Source: a virus | Direction: 5' to 3' (one strand) | DNA length: 22,478 bases | Virus record (IMG/VR): IMGVR_UViG_3300010316_000058 | Span: 1-22,478 of that record | Shown: positions 6,235 through 13,673 of the stretch, piece by piece | Layout of the letters: each line of letters starts with the position of its first letter | How positions within the stretch are numbered: the stretch's first letter is position 1 | Translations under genes and position numbers: made by a program | The notes under the pieces: model-generated | Told to the model about the DNA's origin: nothing | The model's database searches: none | The model's input: the letters and a program-made list of their open reading frames with translations, nothing else

Positions 6235-6858
6235 ATGAACAAAAAAGTATATAACAAATTGGTAACGCCAATAGGCATTAGTCAATATTGTTGGCTCAAT
6301 ACCCCAGATACTAAATTTGATAAAGAGAATGGTGGTCACTTTAAGACTAACCTAATTGTCAAAGGGTCTGAGGCACAGTCAATCATTAAGTCTATTAAAG
6401 ACGAAATGAAAGTATCTTTAGAAATGGCTAAACAGCAATCTAAAGGTAAAGAACCTAAAACAGCTAACTTACCCTTCGAAGAAGAATATTTAGAAGGTAA
6501 GCCAACTGGAAACATCATTTTTAAATTTAAAGCGAAAGCTAAAATTAATATGAAAAGTGGTGAGACTATAGATATTAAAATTCCAGTCTTCGATAGCAAA
6601 GGTACACCTATGAAAGACCAGATTTGGTCTGGCAGTGAAATGAAAGTTTCTGCTGATATGATACCTTATTACACCGCTATGGCAGGTGCAGGTGTCAGCT
6701 TGAGATTAAAAGCTGTGCAAGTAGCCAAGCTAGTCGAAGGTGGCAAAGGTGCAGGTTCACAAACTCATGGCTTTGAAGAAATCAAAGATGGCTATGTTGC
6801 ACCACAAGCAGAAAACGCATTTGAAAATGAAGTATCACCGTCCTCGACAGACTTCTAA
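6235..6858 (+). CDS. Single-stranded DNA-binding protein, T7 gp2.5-like, 207 aa
   Basis: This protein would coat single-stranded DNA at the fork and contact the polymerase and helicase. An OB-fold of the gp2.5 type is suggested by N-terminal VTPIGISQYCWLNTPDTKF, the FKFKAKAKINMKSG strand region and DQIWSGSEMKVSA. Residues after about 185 form an acidic tail (AENAFENE...STDF) ending in Phe, the feature that T7 gp2.5 uses for protein contacts. It is slightly shorter than gp2.5 (232 aa). AAGGATAAT precedes the ATG. Its 3' end overlaps the endonuclease gene by 32 bases. Confidence 0.88.
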   Translation: MNKKVYNKLVTPIGISQYCWLNTPDTKFDKENGGHFKTNLIVKGSEAQSIIKSIKDEMKVSLEMAKQQSKGKEPKTANLPFEEEYLEGKPTGNIIFKFKAKAKINMKSGETIDIKIPVFDSKGTPMKDQIWSGSEMKVSADMIPYYTAMAGAGVSLRLKAVQVAKLVEGGKGAGSQTHGFEEIKDGYVAPQAENAFENEVSPSSTDF

Positions 6859-7240
6859 TCAAATTGGTTTGAAACATGGTTTCAGGTCTGGTTTAGAAAT
6901 AGCTATCTCACAAGAGTTAGACGCTAATAAGGTAACGTATACCTATGAGAAGGTTAAATTGACTTATGTCAAACCTACGAAAGCTCATACGTATACGCCA
7001 GACTTTTACCTACAAGAACAAAACATTTATATCGAAACTAAAGGTTTGTTTACTTCTGCTGATAGACAGAAAATGCGATTAGTAAAAGAACAACACCCTG
7101 AATTAGACATCAGGTTTGTTTTCAGTAATTCAAGAAGTCGTATCTCAAAAAAATCAGAAACAACTTATGCAATGTGGTCTGAAAAATACGGATTTAAGTT
7201 TGCAGATAAACACATACCGTTGGAGTGGTTAAATGAATAA
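6827..7240 (+). CDS. Endonuclease I (Holliday junction resolvase), T7 gp3-like, 137 aa
   Basis: This nuclease resolves branched DNA and helps degrade host DNA. The T7 gp3 active site is complete: Glu24 (FRSGLE), Asp59 (TYTPDF), Glu70 and Lys72 (IETKG). EQHPELDIRFVFSNSRS and FADKHIPLEWL are almost as in T7, and the length fits (T7 149 aa). I chose the ATG at 6827 inside the end of the SSB gene because it places FRSGLE at the T7 distance from the N-terminus. The longer frame from 6740 would run almost entirely within SSB coding. The next gene overlaps by 8 bases. Confidence 0.93.
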   Translation: MKYHRPRQTSNQIGLKHGFRSGLEIAISQELDANKVTYTYEKVKLTYVKPTKAHTYTPDFYLQEQNIYIETKGLFTSADRQKMRLVKEQHPELDIRFVFSNSRSRISKKSETTYAMWSEKYGFKFADKHIPLEWLNE

Positions 7241-7667
7241 TAATAGAGAAAGAACAGATTTTATAGTTGTTCACTCAACTAAAACAAAACCAAGTGAAAA
7301 TTTAAACGCAAAGGATATAACTTTAAAACATGCAAAAGAAGGTTATTTCTACAATGCGTTTCACTTTATAATTAAAAGAGATGGGACTGTAGAAACTGGA
7401 CGTAAAGAAGAAATGTCTGGTGCAATACTACCTATCAATCAACCTTTAATTACTAACAAAAATTCTATCGCAATAGGTCTCGTAGGAGGTCTATTGGAAG
7501 ATGGTACAGGTCTTGACGTTAACTTCACAATAGAGCAATACATATCTTTACGTGAACTTGTAAAAAGGCTCAAAAAGAAGTATAGCGTTGAGGTAGTGGG
7601 TTGCAGAAATGCAATTAACTCCAAAAAATCGTGTATGTCTTTTGATGTACAGGCGATTGTTGATTGA
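7233..7667 (+). CDS. T7 lysozyme-like N-acetylmuramoyl-L-alanine amidase homologue, probably amidase-inactive, 144 aa
   Basis: T7 gp3.5 cuts the peptidoglycan amide bond and also binds and inhibits T7 RNA polymerase. This homologue keeps the fold signatures FIVVHSTKTKPS, FHFIIKRDGTVE, NSIAIGLVGG and CMSFD. Compared with T7, the Zn ligands His17 and Cys130 are present (His14, Cys134) and Lys128 is present (Lys132). The third Zn ligand, His122, is Asn126, and catalytic Tyr46 is Phe43. Loss of a metal ligand and the catalytic tyrosine predicts no amidase activity, leaving a possible RNA polymerase-regulating role. It overlaps the endonuclease gene by 8 bases and is followed by a terminator. Confidence 0.88.
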   Translation: MNNNRERTDFIVVHSTKTKPSENLNAKDITLKHAKEGYFYNAFHFIIKRDGTVETGRKEEMSGAILPINQPLITNKNSIAIGLVGGLLEDGTGLDVNFTIEQYISLRELVKRLKKKYSVEVVGCRNAINSKKSCMSFDVQAIVD

Positions 7668-7701
7668 GACGCTTCTAGTTAGAAATAGCTAGAGGCGTTT
7701 C
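7666..7701. terminator. Strong hairpin after the lysozyme-like gene
   Basis: A 13-base-pair stem (7666-7678 with 7689-7701, two wobbles) encloses a 10-base loop and starts inside the stop codon of the preceding gene. The plus-strand T tract after it is weak (GTATTTAT). Because it lies between converging genes, it could end both the upstream genes and the minus-strand tRNA transcript. Confidence 0.6.
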
Positions 7702-7746
7702 GTATTTATGGGGTAATGGAGGGAGACTGAAGTTACCTCAACTCTT

Positions 7747-7820
7747 TGGAGGCTTCGCCCAGAATCGAACTGGGATACAAAGATTTGCAATCTTCTGCGT
7801 AACCATTCCGCCACGAAGCC
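7747..7820 (-). tRNA. tRNA-Cys (anticodon GCA), complete, CCA encoded
   Basis: The 74-base minus-strand gene folds as a full cloverleaf. The acceptor stem GGCTTCG/CGAAGCC is perfect, with a D arm closed by GCG/CGC. The anticodon stem GAAGA/TCTTT has loop TTGCAAA (anticodon GCA), with a four-base variable loop and T arm CCCAG/CTGGG with loop TTCGATT. The discriminator base is U, a known identity element for cysteine, and CCA is encoded. It is the only minus-strand gene in the window. Its anticodon arm resembles the putative attP core at 3505-3528, linking it to integration. Confidence 0.95.
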
Positions 7821-7833
7821 CTCACTTATTTAA

Positions 7834-7844
7834 ACTCACACAAA
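7834..7844 (+). promoter_or_regulatory. ACTCACACAAA element, copy 1
   Basis: An 11-base sequence lies 11 bases before the primase-helicase start and is repeated exactly at 20843-20853 before the tail tube A gene. ACTCAC matches part of the T7 promoter core, so a phage promoter element is possible. The usual TATAGGG continuation is absent. Confidence 0.25.
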
Positions 7845-7854
7845 TTATTACATT

Positions 7855-9465
7855 ATGAACGAAACTGAAAGCGAATTTTTATATCACGAGCCTTGTGACA
7901 ACTGTTCTTCGTCTGACGCTAACGCCGTCTATTCAGACGGACATACACATTGTTTCTCATGTCAACACACCACAAAAGGAAAATCAACAATCATGAATGC
8001 CGAATTACAACCAATCAAAAAAGAAGAGGTTACTAACTTTGTTAAAGGTGAACACTTACCTCTTAATAAAAGAGGAATTAATTTAGATACAGTAAAAAAA
8101 TATAACTACCAAGTAGGTTCATGGTTTGCACGTCCATGTCATATTGCTAATTATTATAATGATAGCAAAGAAATCGTAGCACAAAAATTTAGATACCCTA
8201 ATAAAGATTTTCAATGGGTAGGTAATCCAAAAGAAGCAGGTTTGTTTGGACAAGAAACTTGTAGAGGAAAAGGAAAATATATTACTGTCTGTGAAGGAGA
8301 ACTTGATTGTCTTTCATTTAGTCAGGTCAACGATAATAAATTTGATTTTGTCTCCATTAAAACTGGTGCGGCAGGTGCAAAAAAAGATATTCAAAATTCT
8401 CTAGAATTCTTGGAGGGTTACGAGAATGTAATCTTATGCTTCGACCAAGACGAAGCAGGGCAGAAAGCGGCAAACGAAGTTGCAAAACTTTTTACGCCTA
8501 ACAAAGCCAAGATTGCTTCTCTACCACTTAAAGACGCTAACGAAATGTTGTTAGCAGGTAGAACAGAAGAACTTAAATCAGCTATGTGGAATGCAAAACC
8601 ATATAGACCAGATGGTATTGTATTAGGTTCTGAAATTTTTGAAGAAATATTAAAAGAAGATAAACACGTTACAGCACAGTACCCTTTTAAAAGCCTTAAC
8701 GATAAGACACATGGTTTAAGAAAAGGTGAGCTTACAACTATTACAGCAGGTAGTGGAGTAGGTAAAAGTTCTTTCTGTCGTCATGTAGCATTAGATTTAT
8801 TAAGACAAGATTTTAAAGTTGGTTACATAGCTTTAGAAGAAAGTATTAAACGTAGTGCATTAGGTATCATGGGTGTTGCCCTTCAAAAACCTCTGCATTT
8901 AACAAGAGAAGGTATAAATGAAACACAACTTGAAGAAACTTTTAAATCAACTGTTGGTAATGGGAATTTTTATTTATTTAATCACTTTGGCTGTACAGCC
9001 GCAGATAACTTACTTACTAAAATAAGATATTTAGCAAAATCATGTGAAGTAGACTTTGTAGTATTAGACCATTTACACATGGCTTTATCTGCATTGGGTG
9101 ATGAACATACTAATGATGAAAGAAAGTTAATTGATTATTTTGTAAGCACATTAAGAACACTTGTAGAAGAAACAGGCATAGGTGTCATACTTATTAGCCA
9201 TTTAAGAAGGTCAGAAGGTGATAAGGGCTATGAAGACGGTAAAGAAGTTACCATGAATGCTCTTAGAGGCTCAGCTTCAATAGGTCAATTATCAGATTTA
9301 ATTATTTCTATATCCAGAGACATTAAGTCAGATAAAAAAATAGCTAATCTAGCAATTCTTAAAAATAGATATTCTGGTGAGACAGGCAAAGCATGTTCTC
9401 TACTATATAATTTAGAAACAGGTTGTCTTTCTGAAACTACATCAGAGGTTTTAGATGACTATTAA
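7855..9465 (+). CDS. Primase-helicase, T7 gp4-like, 536 aa
   Basis: This protein makes RNA primers and unwinds DNA at the fork. A zinc-binding domain has Cys14, Cys17, Cys33 and Cys36. The TOPRIM primase core has Glu147 (VCEGELDC) and Asp197/Asp199 (CFDQDEAG). The RecA-like helicase has Walker A around Lys304 (GSGVGKSS), a Walker B segment (VDFVVLDHLHM) and NRYSGETG near the end. The ATG at 7855 lacks a clear Shine-Dalgarno. An internal ATG at 7993 (residue 47) has AAAGGA and the CA-rich leader, and would give a 490-residue form without the zinc domain, like T7 gp4B. T7 gp4 is 566 aa. Confidence 0.96.
   Translation: MNETESEFLYHEPCDNCSSSDANAVYSDGHTHCFSCQHTTKGKSTIMNAELQPIKKEEVTNFVKGEHLPLNKRGINLDTVKKYNYQVGSWFARPCHIANYYNDSKEIVAQKFRYPNKDFQWVGNPKEAGLFGQETCRGKGKYITVCEGELDCLSFSQVNDNKFDFVSIKTGAAGAKKDIQNSLEFLEGYENVILCFDQDEAGQKAANEVAKLFTPNKAKIASLPLKDANEMLLAGRTEELKSAMWNAKPYRPDGIVLGSEIFEEILKEDKHVTAQYPFKSLNDKTHGLRKGELTTITAGSGVGKSSFCRHVALDLLRQDFKVGYIALEESIKRSALGIMGVALQKPLHLTREGINETQLEETFKSTVGNGNFYLFNHFGCTAADNLLTKIRYLAKSCEVDFVVLDHLHMALSALGDEHTNDERKLIDYFVSTLRTLVEETGIGVILISHLRRSEGDKGYEDGKEVTMNALRGSASIGQLSDLIISISRDIKSDKKIANLAILKNRYSGETGKACSLLYNLETGCLSETTSEVLDDY
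7983..7992 (+). repeat. CA-rich leader motif inside the primase-helicase gene
   Basis: ATCAACAATC lies immediately before an in-frame ATG at 7993, with AAAGGA at 7975-7980. This occurrence of an otherwise intergenic motif marks the likely start of a short helicase form without the zinc-binding domain. Confidence 0.55.
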
Positions 9466-9679
9466 AAAAGTATCTGCAAAGAAAAAAAGAGATGCTTTAT
9501 TTTGGTCAGGGTTAGTTACTGAAGCATTAGCAAAAGCTAAATCAACAAACAAGAAACAAACAATAACAGTAGGAAGTTTAAAAACAGCATTCATGTTGCA
9601 AGATAGTCTAACAAACCTAGCTTTAGGTGGGCAAGACGAGGCTTGGTATGTGGAAGTTAAATTAGAAACATTACATTAA
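9455..9679 (+). CDS. Hypothetical basic protein, 74 aa
   Basis: A 74-residue protein overlaps the helicase gene by 11 bases, with AGAGG ahead of its ATG. The N-terminal half is very basic (TIKKVSAKKKRDALFW, then AKAKSTNKKQTITVG), and the C-terminal half contains SLKTAFMLQDSLTNLALGG and a short strand WYVEVKLETLH. It may bind nucleic acid. No family is recognised. The PP-loop gene begins 2 bases after its stop. Confidence 0.7.
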   Translation: MTIKKVSAKKKRDALFWSGLVTEALAKAKSTNKKQTITVGSLKTAFMLQDSLTNLALGGQDEAWYVEVKLETLH

Positions 9680-9681
9680 TT

Positions 9682-10521
9682 ATGAAAAAACATTTACGAA
9701 TATTATCTCTTGGAGCAGGAGTACAAAGTTCAACACTAGCGTTAATGATTGAAAGAGGTGAAATACCAAATGTTGATGCCGCTATCTTTGCAAATGTAAA
9801 AGGAGAACCAAAAAAAGTAGAAGATTGGTTAGCTTATTTAAGAACGCAAATTACTAAATTTCCTATTTATGAAGTTACTTGGAGAGATTTAAGACAAGAC
9901 ATATTAGACGCTTCAAAAGGAGAGTACCATAGATTTACTGCTCCTTTTTTTACAAAAAATAGAACAACAGGTAAAAAAGGAATGCTTCGTAGAGTATGTA
10001 CTGCTGATTATAAAGTAAAACCAGTTGTTCAAAAAATACGAGAATTGCTTGGTCTTCAAAAAAGAGAAAAAAGAAAAGAAGGTACAACAGTTGAATTATT
10101 AATGGGTATTTCAAAAGACGAAGCAACTAGAATGAAAATAAACCCTCTAAAATATATTACAAATATTTATCCTTTAATTGATAAAAGTTTGTCAAGAACT
10201 GATTGTTTAAATTGGATTACAAAACAAGGTTATCCTACACCACCACGTTCAGCTTGTACTTTTTGTCCTTTTCATTCAGCACATGAATGGCAAGAATTAA
10301 AAAAAGATAAAAAAGAATGGGACAAAGTAGTTGAGTTAGACAAAGCAATACGAAGCCCAGAAAGATTTAACAAGAAATCAGGTGCAGAAACTTTGACTGA
10401 TGAAATCTATTTACACCGAAGTTGTAAACCTATTGATGAAATAGATTTTGACAAAACAAACAAACAACAAGACCTTTTTTACGGCATGGAAAATGAGTGC
10501 GAGGGTTATTGTGGAAATTAG
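9682..10521 (+). CDS. PP-loop ATPase of the PAPS-reductase-like superfamily, 279 aa
   Basis: An adenine-nucleotide alpha-hydrolase fold is indicated by the PP-loop at residues 7-20 (LSLGAGVQSSTLAL), Cys106 in RRVCTADYKVKP and MGISKDEATRMK. The segment PRSACTFCPFHSAHEW follows, with a CxxC pair at Cys192/Cys195. The C-terminus carries another cysteine pair (Cys273, Cys277), so a metal or iron-sulfur site is plausible. Family members activate substrates by adenylation for sulfur transfer, sulfate reduction or tRNA/DNA modification; the substrate here cannot be told. It lies 2 bases after the preceding stop without a clear ribosome site, suggesting coupling. T7 has no equivalent between helicase and polymerase. 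Confidence 0.85.
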   Translation: MKKHLRILSLGAGVQSSTLALMIERGEIPNVDAAIFANVKGEPKKVEDWLAYLRTQITKFPIYEVTWRDLRQDILDASKGEYHRFTAPFFTKNRTTGKKGMLRRVCTADYKVKPVVQKIRELLGLQKREKRKEGTTVELLMGISKDEATRMKINPLKYITNIYPLIDKSLSRTDCLNWITKQGYPTPPRSACTFCPFHSAHEWQELKKDKKEWDKVVELDKAIRSPERFNKKSGAETLTDEIYLHRSCKPIDEIDFDKTNKQQDLFYGMENECEGYCGN

Positions 10522-10529
10522 AGGAAATT

Positions 10530-10811
10530 ATGAAATTACCAACAATAAATAAAAAGATATTAAACGCACAATTCGTTTCTTTATATTGGAAAGATATAAA
10601 TGGTTCGGCTGAATGGGTTTCTTTAAAGGACGCAGTTAATAGTAAAGTAACTATTTGTATTTCAAATGGTTGGTTACTTAAAGCTGACAAAGATGTCCAT
10701 GTATTAGCTTCAGATGTAAATTTTAATGATGATGGTACATTGGGTGATGTAGGTAACGTAACTACTATGCCTACTGTCAATGTATTAAAAATTAAGAAGG
10801 TAAAACTTTGA
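10530..10811 (+). CDS. Hypothetical protein upstream of DNA polymerase, 93 aa
   Basis: I chose the ATG at 10530, which has AGAGGAAA 5 bases upstream, over an earlier GTG inside the PP-loop gene. The 93-residue product has several predicted strands (AQFVSLYWKD, KVTICISNGWLLKADKDVHVLAS), an Asp/Gly-rich loop (NFNDDGTLGDVGN) and a basic end. It is probably a small beta-rich soluble protein. I recognise no family. Its stop shares bases with the TTG start of the DNA polymerase, so the two are coupled and it may act in replication. Confidence 0.75.
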   Translation: MKLPTINKKILNAQFVSLYWKDINGSAEWVSLKDAVNSKVTICISNGWLLKADKDVHVLASDVNFNDDGTLGDVGNVTTMPTVNVLKIKKVKL

Positions 10812-12508
10812 GTTCTTTTATCTTTGATATAGAAACCAATGGCTTCCTTAATGTATGTGACAAAGTACATTGCATTGTCTTAAAGAATATCGACACAGGT
10901 GAAATACTTACACCTAGTAACGAAGACGCTATTAAACTTTTAGAAGACGCAGAGTTAATCATAGGTCATAACATTATTAAGTTTGATATTCCTGTATTAG
11001 AGAAATTATATTCCGCTACATTTAGGGGTAAAATTTTCGACACATTAGTGGGTACAAGATTAGTATATAGTGACATTAAAGATAATGATTTTTCAAGAAA
11101 AGATTTTCCAAAAGATTGCATAGGTAAGCACTCATTAAAAGCATGGGGTAATAGAATAGGTGAGTACAAAGAACAGATAGATACCGATTGGCAGACATTT
11201 ACACCTGAAATGCTTGAGTATTGTATTCAAGATACAGAAGTTACTTACAAATTATACAAAGTCTTAGAAGAAAAAGGTTACTCCCAAGAAGCTATGGACT
11301 TAGAGCATGAAGTAGCCTTTTTAATATTTAAACAAGAACAACATGGTTTTACTTTTAATAGAGCTAAAGCAGAAGAGTTATCTATTAAGTTAAAAGCGAG
11401 ACAAGCTGAGTTAGCTGAAGAATTACAAGGTGTGTTTGAACCTATCGTGAATGAAAGATGGTCTACTAAAACAGGTAAGAAATTAAAAGACCAAGTTACT
11501 ATATTTAATCCATCAAGCAGACACCATGTAGCACAAAGATTAAAAGATAAGTATGGTTGGGACGCAAAAGAATTTACTACAGACGGTAAAGCTAAACTAG
11601 ATGATACAATTCTTAGCAAACTTCCATACCCAGAAGCTAAAATATTGTGTGAACATTTTTTATTAAACAAAAGAATTGCACAGATAGCAAATGGTTCACA
11701 AGCATGGTTAAAACATGAACGTAATGGTAAAATTCATGGCACATGTAATACAAATTCTTGTGTTACTTCAAGAGCAAGTCATTCTTTTCCTAATTTAGGA
11801 CAAGTACCAAGCACTTCTGCACCTTTTGGAACAGAATGTAGAGAATTATTTACAGTACCAGAAGGTAAACGATTAGTTGGTATAGATGTTTCAGGTTTAG
11901 AAATTAGAATGCTTTGTCATTTTATGTCTAAGTTTGACAACGGTGAATACACTAAAGTTGTACTTGAAGGTGACATACATACAGAGACACAGAAACTTGC
12001 AGGGTTAGACAGTAGAGACAATGCAAAAAGATTTTATTATTGTTTTCTTTACGGTGGTTCAGTCAAAAAGATAGCTGAAGTAATTAACAAACCTTTTAAA
12101 GAAGCAGGAAAGATTAAGAAAAGATTTTTAAATAACTTACCTGCATTAGCAAAACTTATTGAAGGCGTACAGTCTGCGGCTGAACGTGGTTTCATTAAAG
12201 GTTTAGACAAAAGAGAAATTAAAGTTCGTAATAGTTATTCAGCACTTAACACATTGTTGCAAAGTGCAGGAGCTATTCTTTGTAAGAAATGGTTAGTCGA
12301 ATTTAATAAAGAAGTTAAGAAATTTAAGAACGCACAACAAGTTGTATGGGTACATGATGAAATACAAGTTGAGTGTGAAGAACAAGACGCTGAAGATATT
12401 GGAAAGATAGCAGTAGAATGTATTAAACGTGCAGGTGAACACTACCAATTAAGAGTGCCGCTAACAGGCGAATATAAAATATCAACCAATTGGAGTGGAA
12501 CACACTAA
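10808..12508 (+). CDS. Family A DNA polymerase, T7 gp5-like, 566 aa, TTG start
   Basis: This is the replicative polymerase with proofreading. The 3'-5' exonuclease has Asp7 and Glu9 (FDIETNG), GHNIIKFDIPVL and YCIQDTEVTYKLY. The polymerase has Asp360 in motif A (IDVSGLEIRML), Arg403, Lys407 and Tyr411 in motif B (RDNAKRFYYCFLYGG), and Asp517 in motif C (WVHDEIQVEC), and ends NWSGTH like T7 NWAICH. It is about 140 residues shorter than T7 gp5: the thioredoxin-binding insertion before FNPSSR is reduced to a short segment. The TTG at 10808 has AAGAAGG in front and places FDIE correctly at the N-terminus. Confidence 0.96.
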   Translation: MSSFIFDIETNGFLNVCDKVHCIVLKNIDTGEILTPSNEDAIKLLEDAELIIGHNIIKFDIPVLEKLYSATFRGKIFDTLVGTRLVYSDIKDNDFSRKDFPKDCIGKHSLKAWGNRIGEYKEQIDTDWQTFTPEMLEYCIQDTEVTYKLYKVLEEKGYSQEAMDLEHEVAFLIFKQEQHGFTFNRAKAEELSIKLKARQAELAEELQGVFEPIVNERWSTKTGKKLKDQVTIFNPSSRHHVAQRLKDKYGWDAKEFTTDGKAKLDDTILSKLPYPEAKILCEHFLLNKRIAQIANGSQAWLKHERNGKIHGTCNTNSCVTSRASHSFPNLGQVPSTSAPFGTECRELFTVPEGKRLVGIDVSGLEIRMLCHFMSKFDNGEYTKVVLEGDIHTETQKLAGLDSRDNAKRFYYCFLYGGSVKKIAEVINKPFKEAGKIKKRFLNNLPALAKLIEGVQSAAERGFIKGLDKREIKVRNSYSALNTLLQSAGAILCKKWLVEFNKEVKKFKNAQQVVWVHDEIQVECEEQDAEDIGKIAVECIKRAGEHYQLRVPLTGEYKISTNWSGTH

Positions 12509-12912
12509 TGTATAATAAAAAATTTGACCTTGACCTAAAATATGGTCAGGAAAGAGAGAAGCGTTTAGCCTCTATCTTAGATAAAGATAAGACCAAGATA
12601 GAAGTTAAAACAGAAAGAGACTGGTGGTTTAAAACAGGTAACATTGCAATAGAGATAGAATGTAACGGTAAACCTTCAGGTGTCATGGCTACAACGTCTG
12701 ATTACTGGTGTCATATACTGGCAGATGGTGACAAAGATTATTGTAGAATGATATTTGATACAGCAACAATCAAAAGGTTGGCTAAAAAATATATCAAAAC
12801 ATTAAAGAACGGTGGTGATGGTTGGAGAAGCAAGTTTGTTCTTGTGCCGTTAGCCGAAATATTTTTACCAAAAAATTTAAGCAAATCTATGCAACAAAGG
12901 ATAGTAAAATGA
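12508..12912 (+). CDS. Probable PD-(D/E)XK-fold nuclease-like protein, 134 aa
   Basis: This gene is coupled to the polymerase by a TAATG overlap, and GGAGTGG upstream supports the ATG at 12508. Near the N-terminus, YGQEREKRLASILDKDKTKIEVKTERDWW resembles the start of a PD-(D/E)XK fold: a helix with Glu, an Asp, then ExK (IEVK). A second acidic strand follows (IAIEIECNGKP). The active-site pattern suggests a small nuclease or resolvase, but I base this only on motif spacing. Similar small genes occur near polymerase in marine T7-like phages as far as I recall. The 3' end overlaps the exonuclease start by 4 bases (ATGA). Confidence 0.65.
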   Translation: MYNKKFDLDLKYGQEREKRLASILDKDKTKIEVKTERDWWFKTGNIAIEIECNGKPSGVMATTSDYWCHILADGDKDYCRMIFDTATIKRLAKKYIKTLKNGGDGWRSKFVLVPLAEIFLPKNLSKSMQQRIVK

Positions 12913-13673
12913 GTGATAGATACAAAAAGAAAAGAGTATTAGTAATTGATGGCGATATACTTGCTTATCAAATAGCTACTAACAATGAGAGACCAATCAA
13001 CTGGGGTGATGGACTATGGACATTACATGCTGATGAGAACAGTTGTATTCAACAGCTAGACGCAGTGATAGATGACTTAGGTTCTAACTTGTCAGCAGAC
13101 GATTATGTTGTGGCACTAACAGATAAGAATAATTTTAGAAAAGATGTCTTACCTACATACAAATCAAACAGAAAAGAAAAACGTAAACCAATAGTTCTAG
13201 GAGCTATGCGTGAACACATTATGAAAAAACATAATGGTGTTGTCTGGGCTAACTTAGAAGCTGATGATGTCATGGGTATTATGGCAACTGAACCTGCACT
13301 AACTGAAGAAAGAATATTAGTTAGTATAGATAAAGACATGAAAACAATCCCATGTAATCTTTCACAAGACGGCAGTAACTTTGAACAAATACCTGAGAAG
13401 ATAGCTAATTATAATTTTATGATACAGGCAATCATGGGTGACAAGACAGATGGCTATGATGGAATTGAAGGTGTTGGAATTAAAACAGCAGAGAAACTAC
13501 TTCTTAAATATACCAACTGCACACTTAAAGATTTGTGGAAAGTGGTCAAAGGTATCTACAAAGAAAAAGGTTACACAGAAAAAGAAGCCTTACAACAAGC
13601 TAGGGTCGCACACATTTTAAGACATGGAGAATACAATAAGAAAACAGGGAAGGTAAAACTATGGACGATATAA
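12909..13673 (+). CDS. 5'-3' exonuclease, T7 gp6-like (FEN/PIN family), 254 aa
   Basis: This nuclease removes RNA primers and processes DNA ends. Acidic metal-binding motifs appear in order: VIDGDILAYQ near the N-terminus, LEADDVMGIMA mid-protein and SIDKDMKTIP. A helix-hairpin-helix DNA-binding region follows (GDKTDGYDGIEGVGIKTAEK). This is the standard FEN arrangement. The length is a little under T7 gp6 (300 aa). The ATG at 12909 overlaps the previous stop as ATGA; the longer frame from 12822 lies inside the upstream gene. The gene ends 13 bases into the DUF3310 gene. Confidence 0.93.
   Translation: MSDRYKKKRVLVIDGDILAYQIATNNERPINWGDGLWTLHADENSCIQQLDAVIDDLGSNLSADDYVVALTDKNNFRKDVLPTYKSNRKEKRKPIVLGAMREHIMKKHNGVVWANLEADDVMGIMATEPALTEERILVSIDKDMKTIPCNLSQDGSNFEQIPEKIANYNFMIQAIMGDKTDGYDGIEGVGIKTAEKLLLKYTNCTLKDLWKVVKGIYKEKGYTEKEALQQARVAHILRHGEYNKKTGKVKLWTI

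Noticed and set aside
6740-6826. Longer start for endonuclease I
   Set aside because: It would lie inside the SSB gene and add residues absent from the T7 family; the ATG at 6827 gives the expected N-terminus.
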